Assembly: GCA_013698165.1 (NCBI GenBank) | Contig: JACCVN010000445.1 | Coordinates: forward strand, 1-6,421 | Length of the DNA stretch: 6,421 nucleotides | Direction: 5' to 3' | From: Parachlamydiaceae bacterium | GTDB lineage: Bacteria; Chlamydiota; Chlamydiia; Chlamydiales; Parachlamydiaceae | In this document: positions 1 to 5,406 of the stretch, in pieces | How positions within the stretch are numbered: position 1 is the first letter of the stretch | How the letters are laid out: the number at the start of each line of letters is the position of its first letter | Translations under genes and position numbers: made by a program | Notes under the pieces: generated by a model | The model's input: only the letters and a program-made list of their open reading frames with translations | What the model was told of the DNA's origin: nothing | The model's database searches: none

Positions 1-915
1 ATTTCTATCGGTATGTTATTAGACATCTCCTTTGTGCTGACTTATCCGATGACTATTTTGCTGATCACAATGGCTGTAATTGTTCTCAAAGTCATTAGCG
101 CAACTGTTGCGGCAATTTGCGTGGGTGTACCCTTGAGGACAGCATTTTTGGTAGGTATCGGATTAAGTCAAATTGGGGAATTTTCATTTGTCTTAGCAAA
201 AAATGGTTTAAATTATCATCTCGCGGATGACTATTCATACCAACTGTTTTTGGCCGTCTCTCTAATCACAATGGGATTGACACCCACATTGATCCTTTAT
301 AGCTCAAAAATTGCAGAGTTATTGCTCAAACTGCCTTTCCCTTCTGTCTTAAAGACGGGTTTAAGCGTTCAAGCTTTAAATGAGAAAGTCGTCTATAAAA
401 ATCATACTCTTATTGTGGGCTTTGGGCTGAGCGGAAGAAATTTAGCTCGCGCCTCTAAGGAAGCTTCCCTGCCTTATCTTATCTTGGAAATGAATGCGCA
501 GACTGTCAAAGATGAAAAACGAAAAGGGGAGCCGATACAGTTTGGCGATGCTACACATATTTCTGTTTTGCATCATGTGAATATTAGTGAGGCCAGTGTA
601 GTGGCTATTGTAATTAATGACTTTAGCGCCTCCTGCCGAATTGTTGAATTGATTAGACGTATCAATCCAAATATTTACATTATTGTGCGAAGTCGTTATT
701 CTATCCAGTCTGACCTTTTGTATAAATTAGGTGCAAGCGATGTTGTCCCGGATGAGATAGGCACTTCAATAGAAATCTTTACGAGAGTAATGACTCGTTT
801 TGAAGTTCCAGCCTCGCGCATCGATGAGTTTATCGCCTTAGCTCGTGAAGGCATTCATGCGCCCAAAGATTTGCGTTTAAAATCCGCGCCTGTGCCAGTA
901 GGGGAGGCATCTTAG
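1..915 (+). CDS. KefB/C-like monovalent cation:proton antiporter with TrkA-N domain (5' truncated)
   Basis: Inner-membrane CPA2-family antiporter exchanging K+ or Na+ for H+, with a cytoplasmic nucleotide-binding control domain. The frame is open to base 1, and the first residues (ISIGMLLD) match the usual family 'F-S-GM-LD' membrane segment, so the gene begins upstream; the ATG at 13 is internal. Numbered from that ATG, the transport half runs to about residue 105 and contains the family hallmark SQIGEFSFVLA (52-62). A Rossmann-type TrkA-N domain follows: GFGLSG at 136-141, an acidic residue at the end of the second strand (E159, typical of NAD(H) binding), and FGDAT at 177-181. No TrkA-C domain follows; the protein ends about 45 residues later. 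The cation cannot be told from sequence, and control by glutathione adducts, known for KefB/C, is not shown here. The stop lies 22 nt before the next gene, suggesting an operon. Confidence 0.93.
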   Translation: MSIGMLLDISFVLTYPMTILLITMAVIVLKVISATVAAICVGVPLRTAFLVGIGLSQIGEFSFVLAKNGLNYHLADDYSYQLFLAVSLITMGLTPTLILYSSKIAELLLKLPFPSVLKTGLSVQALNEKVVYKNHTLIVGFGLSGRNLARASKEASLPYLILEMNAQTVKDEKRKGEPIQFGDATHISVLHHVNISEASVVAIVINDFSASCRIVELIRRINPNIYIIVRSRYSIQSDLLYKLGASDVVPDEIGTSIEIFTRVMTRFEVPASRIDEFIALAREGIHAPKDLRLKSAPVPVGEAS

Positions 916-937
916 TTCACCGTCAAGGTAGAAATAA

Positions 938-1897
938 TTGAATGATTGGATGTTGATGGACCAGTTTCCCCCAAAGCTTAAGCTTCCTACCTACGTTAAC
1001 CAAACAAGAGTTCAACGTGAAAAGTCTCTTTTGCTCTCCGCTTCCTACGGAATTGCGATCCGTTTTACGGTTGTGATCTTTGAACTAGTGGGCGTATGGT
1101 TTTTTGGCAGCGCTGCTTTGCTTTTAGATGCCGTCGCTTCGCTGGTAGATATTGGTTCAAGCTTGCTATTGTTATTATTTATCAAGCTTGCCAGCCGCCC
1201 GCCGGATACCAACCATCCTTTTGGTCATGGACGCTATGAACCCCTTATTGGTCTACAGCTTGGGATCATGTTAGTGTGTATCGGTATTTATGCAGGGATT
1301 AGACAGATTTTTCATGTTTCAGATCCCATTTCTGCGGAGATCATAGATGCACGTACATTCATTTTTCCTTTAGTTGCTATGGTCTTGCTTGAAATATGTT
1401 ATAGAATACTTAGCCGCACTGCAAAAGCTCAAAATAGTCCTGCTTTGGTAGCAGACGCTTTTCACTATCGTGTTGATGCAATTACAAGTATGTTTGCAAC
1501 GATCGCTTTGATTTTAGCCGCGATCATTCCTGCATGGGGCCATGTAGCGGATCATATCGGAGCTATTGCAATTTCAGGTTTTATGATTGTGACAGGTTTT
1601 TTTGCCTCTAAAGAAAATGTGAATCAGTTATTGGACCATACTCCGGACAATTCCTATTTTGAACGAGTGAAAAAAGCCGCGCATCTAGTTCAAGGGGTTC
1701 TTGGTACTGAAAAGATACGAATTCAATCTTATGGCCCAGACTCGCATGTTGATATTGATATTGAAGTTGAACCAAAGCTTTCGGTTGAAGTTGCGCATAA
1801 AATTAGTCAGGAAGTGCGTCTTGAAATTCAAAAGGAATGGCCAATGGTCCGCGATGTGACTGTTCATATCGAACCTTATTATCCGAATGACCATTAA
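938..1897 (+). CDS. Cation diffusion facilitator (FieF/YiiP-like divalent metal:proton antiporter)
   Basis: A 319-residue CDF transporter expected to export divalent metal (Zn2+, Fe2+ or similar) in exchange for protons, as an inner-membrane dimer. About six hydrophobic segments occupy residues 33-230, followed by a cytoplasmic ferredoxin-like domain ending in VTVHIEP (308-313). Aligned by eye to E. coli FieF, site B is intact (D90, H93, H97 in the DTNHPFGHG stretch). In transport site A, D71, H176 and D180 are kept, but the position of FieF Asp45 is Ala67. The C-terminal domain keeps histidines at 287 and 310. The TTG start at 938 is chosen because AAGG at 925-928 is spaced 9 nt from it; ATG at 950 or 956 would lie too far away but cannot be excluded. 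It follows the antiporter by 22 nt and precedes the next gene by 19 nt. Metal specificity is not resolved. Confidence 0.93.
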   Translation: MNDWMLMDQFPPKLKLPTYVNQTRVQREKSLLLSASYGIAIRFTVVIFELVGVWFFGSAALLLDAVASLVDIGSSLLLLLFIKLASRPPDTNHPFGHGRYEPLIGLQLGIMLVCIGIYAGIRQIFHVSDPISAEIIDARTFIFPLVAMVLLEICYRILSRTAKAQNSPALVADAFHYRVDAITSMFATIALILAAIIPAWGHVADHIGAIAISGFMIVTGFFASKENVNQLLDHTPDNSYFERVKKAAHLVQGVLGTEKIRIQSYGPDSHVDIDIEVEPKLSVEVAHKISQEVRLEIQKEWPMVRDVTVHIEPYYPNDH

Positions 1898-1906
1898 CCT
1901 ATAAAT

Positions 1907-1911
1907 GGTGA
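1907..1911 (+). promoter_or_regulatory. Ribosome binding site deciding the start of the DUF2937-like gene
   Basis: GGTGA, matching the core complementary to the 16S rRNA tail, stands 5 nt before ATG 1917. A longer reading from ATG 1905 would overlap this site and has no Shine-Dalgarno of its own, so 1917 is preferred. Confidence 0.6.
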
Positions 1912-1916
1912 TTAAA

Positions 1917-2456
1917 ATGCAAAGATTGTTAGGAGGTCTTTTAGACCGAGTCTTAGCTGTTGCTGGAGCTTTGCTCTTTGCGCTATTGCCCATGTTTATG
2001 CTGCAGTACACTCAGCAATTAGCCGGGAGGGCCGCAGAACTTGGCTTGCAATTGAATTCTCTGCAACGTATAGCTCAGGATAGCGGAAAGACTTTGCATC
2101 AATATATTCTCAAATTTACGTCTAATAATGACCCTGACTTTATGCAGCAGGGGGCATTGATGGAAAAAATGAGCCAGCGGTTCAGTTATCTTTCCCAAGC
2201 TGAGATTGATATTGCTAATGCCTCGCCACTGGCCAAGCCATTCGTCTTTTTGCAGCACCTTGATACGGATATTGCCAAAACAACTTTAAACTATTTTCAA
2301 TTTGGCATTCCTTTTTCTATTGAAGGTTTGGCTTATGCTCTCGCAGGTCTCGGATTTGGATGCTTGCTGTTTTATGTTTTGAGCAAGATCATGGGCCTCA
2401 TTACAGGCTTATGGAAAAAAATATTTTTCATTCGAAGTCATAGCATTACAGGATAA
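1917..2456 (+). CDS. DUF2937-like two-helix membrane protein
   Basis: A 179-residue protein of unknown function. The architecture fits the DUF2937 family as I know it. There is an N-terminal hydrophobic helix (about 12-29) followed by a QYTQQLAGR stretch. A polar, helical middle domain follows (about 32-128), including the NNDPDFMQQG segment, which resembles the family's 'SDDP.F..EG' stretch. A second hydrophobic helix lies at about 134-160, with a basic tail. This predicts two inner-membrane helices with the middle domain on one face, probably periplasmic. The start at ATG 1917 is favoured by GGTGA upstream; ATG 1905 would add four residues. It lies 19 nt after the CDF gene on the same strand and is probably co-transcribed with it. 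Whether it helps cation transport is unknown. Family assignment is by pattern memory, not a search. Confidence 0.78.
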   Translation: MQRLLGGLLDRVLAVAGALLFALLPMFMLQYTQQLAGRAAELGLQLNSLQRIAQDSGKTLHQYILKFTSNNDPDFMQQGALMEKMSQRFSYLSQAEIDIANASPLAKPFVFLQHLDTDIAKTTLNYFQFGIPFSIEGLAYALAGLGFGCLLFYVLSKIMGLITGLWKKIFFIRSHSITG

Positions 2457-2463
2457 AATGTAG

Positions 2464-2484
2464 GCAACTGCGTCTCGCAGTTGC
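2464..2484 (+). repeat. Perfect 9-bp hairpin with 3-nt loop
   Basis: GCAACTGCG (2464-2472) and CGCAGTTGC (2476-2484) are exact reverse complements separated by TCT. It begins 8 nt after the DUF2937-like stop codon. No T-tract follows (ATTATAGAG), so it is not a standard intrinsic terminator. It could still protect the mRNA 3' end, or be one arm of a larger extragenic palindrome running to about 2543. Confidence 0.75.
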
Positions 2485-2490
2485 ATTATA

Positions 2491-2543
2491 GAGCCGCTTT
2501 AAAAACCCATACTTGTACCTAGCTGCTGCCGCATTCGCGGCTC
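2491..2543 (+). repeat. Nested palindrome GAGCCGC...GCGGCTC ahead of the peptidase gene
   Basis: GAGCCGC (2491-2497) is the exact reverse complement of GCGGCTC (2537-2543). The same right arm can instead form a local hairpin with GCCGC (2528-2532) around the loop ATTC. The two pairings exclude each other. The element sits about 30 nt before ATG 2574 and overlaps the repeat at 2519-2562. Confidence 0.55.
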
Positions 2544-2562
2544 ATTTTGTCTAGTAAATATC
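2519..2562 (+). repeat. Degenerate direct repeat, copy A
   Basis: Shares ordered blocks with 3446-3499 in the same orientation: CTAG, then TGCTGCCGC one base later, ATTCG, TCATTTTGT, and TAAATAT. The blocks are separated by short insertions or substitutions. The copy ends 4 nt before the peptidase ribosome binding site, so it forms the leader of that gene. Confidence 0.65.
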
Positions 2563-2565
2563 CTC

Positions 2566-2569
2566 AGGA
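2566..2569 (+). promoter_or_regulatory. Ribosome binding site deciding the peptidase start
   Basis: AGGA at 2566-2569 lies 4 nt before ATG 2574. The earlier in-frame TTG at 2547 lies inside repeat copy A, has no Shine-Dalgarno and would place charged residues before the membrane helix, so ATG 2574 is chosen. Confidence 0.6.
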
Positions 2570-2573
2570 AAAA

Positions 2574-3359
2574 ATGAAATTCTATTTAAAGATAATGCTA
2601 TGGTTTTTTTCTTTATCAATCGTCTCCATATGTGCGTTTTTCTTGATTATTTGCTACCCACAAGCCTATTATTTCAATGACAAAATCGTATATAAAAACT
2701 TTCATGTTTATTACGACAAAAAAATCCCAGATCAAATCTATGCAACTTTAGATACAGTTGATCAGTTAATTAGAAAATCTGATTTTTATGATCCAAATCT
2801 ACAATTTAAAATTTTCCTTCGTTGCAATGCAGATAACTACAATGCTTTTCCCTTTCAATTTCCAGATGGCTGCTCTGGATGGACAATTCCAATTATCAAA
2901 AATGTTTTTCTTTACAAGTCTGATTGTGCAAAGAATACCTCATATAATCATGCTGGCGATATGCGCACATTGTCGAGCATTCTTGCCCATGAGCTTACGC
3001 ACGTTCTTGTGGAAAATAAATGGTTTTTGAAAAGTAAAATGGCGTATTTCGATGAATATAGTTTGTCACAATTTGGCTTGTGGAAAGAAGAGGGGTATGC
3101 TGAATACATTGCAGGTGATCTGCCAATAAAATTGGAGGAAGGTTTAAAAATATTAAACAATCAAGCTTTGCCACAATACGCGCCGCATCAAGTGGAATAT
3201 TTTAAGTATTGGTTGACTGTTCGTTATCTAATTTTAAAAATGCATATGACCTTTGAAGAAATACTGGACACAAAGTTAAAATTTAATGATGTGCTAAATG
3301 AAGCTAAACGCGCTGAAATAGACGACCACTTGGCGATATACCGCCTTAGCTCAACCTAA
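2574..3359 (+). CDS. Membrane-anchored zinc metallopeptidase-like protein (HExxH, peptidase MA-like)
   Basis: A 261-residue protein. Residues 5-27 form one strongly hydrophobic helix after Lys2 and Lys6, an uncleaved signal anchor or signal peptide that would put the rest in the periplasm. The catalytic signature is HELTH (His139, Glu140, His143). It is followed some 30 residues later by WKEEGYAEYIAG, in which Glu173 of the 'EG' pair is the likely third zinc ligand. HExxH followed by W..EG.A.Y is the gluzincin arrangement of the peptidase MA group; the family assignment is inference. Cysteines at 84, 100 and 118 could form a disulphide after export. Substrate and partners are unknown. The gene is isolated, with repeat-rich spacers on both sides (copy A just before, copy B after), and looks more AT-rich by eye than the transport genes before it. 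The membrane anchor and intact motif argue that it is functional. Confidence 0.82.
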   Translation: MKFYLKIMLWFFSLSIVSICAFFLIICYPQAYYFNDKIVYKNFHVYYDKKIPDQIYATLDTVDQLIRKSDFYDPNLQFKIFLRCNADNYNAFPFQFPDGCSGWTIPIIKNVFLYKSDCAKNTSYNHAGDMRTLSSILAHELTHVLVENKWFLKSKMAYFDEYSLSQFGLWKEEGYAEYIAGDLPIKLEEGLKILNNQALPQYAPHQVEYFKYWLTVRYLILKMHMTFEEILDTKLKFNDVLNEAKRAEIDDHLAIYRLSST

Positions 3360-3363
3360 GAAT

Positions 3364-3382
3364 TTCGGCTGCGCAAAAGCCT
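3364..3382 (+). repeat. Short imperfect hairpin after the peptidase gene
   Basis: GGCT (3367-3370) can pair with AGCC (3378-3381) just after the stop codon at 3357-3359. The stem is only 4 bp and lacks a T-tract, so it is a weak terminator candidate at best. A second small inverted repeat, ATCAA (3405-3409)/TTGAT (3418-3422), follows within the same GC-rich spacer. Confidence 0.25.
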
Positions 3383-3425
3383 CGCGCTGTCGGCGCATTC
3401 GCGAATCAATCTATAACTTGATCGA

Positions 3426-3445
3426 CCACACGCTTACGCATGTGG
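3426..3445 (+). repeat. 8-bp hairpin with one mismatch
   Basis: CCACACGC (3426-3433) and GCATGTGG (3438-3445) pair around the loop TTAC with one C-A mismatch. It directly abuts repeat copy B at 3446. The arms CACACGC/GCATGTG recur in inverted orientation at 4121-4146, on the far side of the exported-protein gene. Confidence 0.6.
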
Positions 3446-3499
3446 CTAGATGCTGCCGCCACATTCGGCGTTAGGGGTTCATTTTGTGTGTTAAATATA
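3446..3499 (+). repeat. Degenerate direct repeat, copy B
   Basis: Counterpart of 2519-2562: CTAG, TGCTGCCGC, ATTCGG, TTCATTTTGT and TTAAATAT occur in the same order and orientation. It carries about 10 extra bases, including a GGCGTTAGGGG segment absent from copy A. It lies about 130 nt before the next start codon, whereas copy A is 11 nt before the peptidase ATG. The segment 3500-3630 that follows is AT-rich leader with no clear promoter. Confidence 0.65.
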
Positions 3500-3630
3500 C
3501 TACTGGATTTTATTTGATTTTTTTGGTAAAACGTACCAATCAGTGCACGCTTGTGCAACATCCAAATGAAAATTGTGGAAGAAAATCTCGAGGTTATTAA
3601 CCTCAAAAACAAAATTTAAGGGGAAAACAA

Positions 3631-4086
3631 ATGAACTTGTCTAGCTCATTATTCGGAAGTCTAATTTTTTTATCTACTCTGCTAAGTATGCAAAATGTTG
3701 AAGCCGGTTTTTCTAATAGCGGTCGTATGCAGTCAAAGAATATTAGTCTATCAATTGGCGGTACCCTTGATAATAATGGTGAATTAATTGGAACCGAATC
3801 AGCCACTTTGTCATGTGACACTCTTTCTGGAAAAGGGTTACTTAGTTCTCCTCAAATCTCTATAAAAACAGAGGTTTTTGCTTACACTGGAAAAATTGAT
3901 TGCAGCGGTAAATGTACCATTATTGCAAATAGACCTTTTGATGATAAAATGTTCAAACGTAGCGGTGGGGGTGAATTCGTTATAATAATTGATGATAACC
4001 CAGTAAATAAGACAGCTAAGCAAGCGATCCATTCATTTACAACTGAATATAACATAACAGATGAACTGTTAATCCAAGTTGAATAA
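3631..4086 (+). CDS. Small exported protein with beta-solenoid (haemagglutinin-like) sequence
   Basis: A 151-residue hypothetical protein. The ATG is well supported by AAGGGG (3618-3623) with 7-nt spacing. Residues 1-25 look like a Sec signal peptide (hydrophobic LFGSLIFLSTLL, cleavage likely after VEA at 23-25), although the n-region unusually lacks any Lys or Arg. The mature part reads as short alternating strands: NISLSIGGTLDNNGELIG (37-54), ATLSCDTLSGKGLLSSPQIS (58-77) and FAYTGKIDCSGKCTIIA (83-99). This 'hydrophobic strand, N/G turn' rhythm is seen in filamentous-haemagglutinin and autotransporter solenoids. It is far too short to be a full adhesin and shows no beta-barrel or secretion domain. 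Cysteines lie at 62, 91 and 95. A role at the cell surface or in the periplasm is inference. GGGEF at 112-116 is not a diguanylate cyclase motif. A hairpin follows at 4120. Confidence 0.7.
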   Translation: MNLSSSLFGSLIFLSTLLSMQNVEAGFSNSGRMQSKNISLSIGGTLDNNGELIGTESATLSCDTLSGKGLLSSPQISIKTEVFAYTGKIDCSGKCTIIANRPFDDKMFKRSGGGEFVIIIDDNPVNKTAKQAIHSFTTEYNITDELLIQVE

Positions 4087-4119
4087 ATTAATTTGCATAG
4101 TTTAAAATGAATGTCTAAT

Positions 4120-4163
4120 AGCACATGCCGAATATTCTGCGTGTGCTTAAATCCTCTTTTTTT
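4120..4163 (+). terminator. Hairpin terminator between convergent genes
   Basis: AGCACATGC (4120-4128) pairs with GCGTGTGCT (4139-4147) around a 10-nt loop, 9 bp with one wobble pair. A run of seven T lies at 4157-4163, separated from the stem by 9 nt, which is longer than ideal. It lies between the + strand exported-protein gene and the - strand coiled-coil ORF and may serve either direction. On the - strand only a short TTTT follows further on. Confidence 0.45.
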
Positions 4164-4488
4164 AAATTTTCAAATTCGATAATGCAATATCAAAGAATGC
4201 GACACAATAATCGCCTGAACTGGTGTGAGCACTTTCTTTGAAATTATTAAATTCTGCTTCCAACTTAGTTAACATGTCTTCTAATTCTTCGAGCTTTATT
4301 TCTGAGAAAAGCAACTTGATTTTAGCGTAGATGTTATGGCATTGTTTTTTTGTTGACTCAGTGATTTCTTGATCGTCTAGAATTTTCATAACACGATTTT
4401 CATAATTTTTCTTTACGGTTTCAATTGGGTATTTTGCGTTAGCAGAGTTTTTCAATGAAATAAATGTAAATCTTTTCCAATCGGTCAA
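4162..4488 (-). CDS. Coiled-coil hypothetical ORF, probably 5'-disrupted
   Basis: A highly charged, Lys/Glu-rich, almost wholly helical sequence of 108 codons from TTG 4488. The heptad-like part KLLFSEIKLEELEDMLTKLE (about 58-77) suggests a coiled coil; there is no signal peptide, membrane helix or recognised domain. The start is unconvincing: TTG with no clear Shine-Dalgarno. The first internal ATG (4389) also lacks one. In the adjacent frame, the segment at 4439-4510 encodes a 23-residue peptide rich in helix-forming residues (MVTLSEKIDRLEK at its start), which would make a natural N-terminus, so a single-base indel near 4445 probably split an older gene. It converges on the + strand gene at 3631. 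No function can be named. Whether it is still expressed is open. Confidence 0.5.
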   Translation of the reverse strand: MTDWKRFTFISLKNSANAKYPIETVKKNYENRVMKILDDQEITESTKKQCHNIYAKIKLLFSEIKLEELEDMLTKLEAEFNNFKESAHTSSGDYCVAFFDIALSNLKI

Positions 4489-4510
4489 TTTTTTCTGACA
4501 ATGTCACCAT
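4439..4510 (-). pseudogene. Likely detached N-terminus of the coiled-coil gene (frameshift)
   Basis: ATG 4510 opens a 23-codon frame ending at a TAA at 4441-4439. Its peptide starts MVTLSEKIDRLEK and has helix and coiled-coil character like the ORF at 4162-4488, which lies one base out of frame and overlaps it for about 50 nt. The frame is also open upstream: AAAGGA at 4533-4538 is followed by an in-frame ATT (4528-4526) that may mark a mutated start codon. One base gained or lost around the A-run near 4448-4452 would restore a continuous gene of about 115 codons from ATG 4510. A programmed shift is possible, but no known slippery heptamer is evident. Confidence 0.45.
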
Positions 4511-4844
4511 TTGATTTTTTAATTTAATAGGATTCCTTTCAATATGAAGAATTCTTTAAAATAAGTTCTTGCAATCGATTTTTTTGTAAATTTTGTTTCG
4601 GTCCATAAGCGCCCATAGGCGGTTTGTCGATTTATATTAGTCCATCTTACGGGACAAATGAGTTTCTGTGGTTATAAGATTACCTTCTTTCGCGGCGTTT
4701 ACCTAAAAGGGCTAGTGGCTGTTAATCAAAATAAATACCGATAAACTTTATAAAGATCCATCTTAAATATATATTAATTAAAGATTTACTTTCTCTTTAT
4801 AATATTCTTGTATAATTAAGTTAATAACAATATTAAGGATTAAT
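4511..4844. other. 334-nt intergenic spacer
   Basis: No convincing coding frame on either strand. It holds the upstream remnant of the - strand coiled-coil gene at its left edge. A GC-richer patch at 4600-4720 contains small inverted repeats (CGCC 4610-4613/GGCG 4618-4621; TTTGTC 4623-4628/GACAAA 4653-4658). The fragments TTCGCGGCGTTT (about 4689-4700) and GGGCTAGTGGCTG (about 4709-4721) recall pieces of repeat copies A and B. An AT-rich promoter-like stretch precedes the gene at 4845. Confidence 0.5.
4785..4816 (+). promoter_or_regulatory. Promoter-like region for the gene at 4845
   Basis: Two perfect TATAAT hexamers occur, at 4798-4803 and 4811-4816, within 50 nt of the ATG. The best -35 match to the second is poor (TTACTT at 4786-4791, 19-nt spacer), and the first has only an AT-rich -35 (TAATTA at 4775-4780, 17-nt spacer). 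In such AT-rich DNA the hexamers may partly be chance, but their number and position support an independent promoter here. Confidence 0.45.
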
Positions 4845-5366
4845 ATGGATTTTTTACCTCTTTATGCAAGACCTATGTTTGATTTCAGGAGTGAACAAAC
4901 AAGTAGTAATTATGTCGTTGATTTTGAAAAAAAATTGAGGACAGGTATGAAAAGATTAGTTACATCCGAAGAGATATTGACTGCTAACACGGAAAATAAA
5001 AATATTGTATTTCCAAAACTAGTTCAGATGCTCGAAGGAAGTACAACGCATGAAAAAGCACCAGCTACAATCGACTATATTGATGCTGATCTAGAATTTT
5101 GTCCCGATATAACGGTACACAATAGGATTTCAAATCCTACAAATTGGCTTAAAGTAAAATCAATCATTGCAATTATCGCCGGTTTTGCACCGATGGCAAT
5201 AGGTGTTGAAGTTATCAAGTCAGGAGCAGTTACAGGAAATAATCCTTTAATGAGCTTGGGACTGCAAATGACCATAGGGGGAGCTGCTCTCCTAATTGGC
5301 GGGGCATCTTATCTTCATAAGATGATTGCGGAAGAGGAACTAGTGGGATTTAATGAAACTGATTAA
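4845..5366 (+). CDS. Hypothetical protein with paired hydrophobic hairpin near the C-terminus
   Basis: A 173-residue protein I do not recognise. AAGGA (4835-4839) is spaced 5 nt from the ATG, and promoter-like TATAAT boxes lie upstream, so it is probably a stand-alone transcription unit. Residues 1-103 are polar, without a signal peptide. Two hydrophobic segments follow, about 104-122 (VKSIIAIIAGFAPMAIGV) and 136-157 (Gly/Ala/Leu-rich), joined by a short GAVTGNNP loop. A short acidic tail, EEELVGFNETD, ends the protein. Both termini would lie on the same side of a membrane. A bilobed hydrophobic hairpin of this kind is typical of chlamydial inclusion-membrane proteins and of some Legionella effectors, but also of ordinary small membrane proteins, so an effector role is only a possibility. 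It converges with the - strand gene ending at 5407; the gap is 40 nt. Confidence 0.68.
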   Translation: MDFLPLYARPMFDFRSEQTSSNYVVDFEKKLRTGMKRLVTSEEILTANTENKNIVFPKLVQMLEGSTTHEKAPATIDYIDADLEFCPDITVHNRISNPTNWLKVKSIIAIIAGFAPMAIGVEVIKSGAVTGNNPLMSLGLQMTIGGAALLIGGASYLHKMIAEEELVGFNETD

Positions 5367-5406
5367 TAACTTTCTTGCATGGTTTTGAGATACTCGCCCT
5401 TCACCG

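Noticed and set aside
914..925. TTCACCGTCAA occurring both here and at about 5400
   Set aside because: An isolated 11-base match with unrelated flanks; consistent with chance.
1685..2258. - strand open frames opposite the CDF and DUF2937-like genes
   Set aside because: They lie antisense to well-supported coding sequence, have no ribosome binding sites and have no recognisable protein features.
3349..3476. Integron attC-like site (GCTCAAC near the peptidase stop, GTTAGGG at 3470)
   Set aside because: The two core-like heptamers are not complementary beyond GTT, the expected inner L boxes do not pair, and copy A of the repeat has no such core. No integrase is present.
3406..3612. A 68-codon - strand open frame across the spacer before the exported-protein gene
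   Set aside because: Much of it is generated by reading through hairpin and repeat copy B, with no ribosome binding site; it is more likely a repeat-derived spurious frame.
3964..3978. GGGEF residues, suggesting a GGDEF cyclase
   Set aside because: The protein is short, exported and beta-rich, with no cyclase domain around the motif; the match is fortuitous.
4600..4660. Possible tRNA or small structured RNA in the GC-richer patch
   Set aside because: The stems are only 4-6 bp and no cloverleaf or TPsiC-like motif is present.
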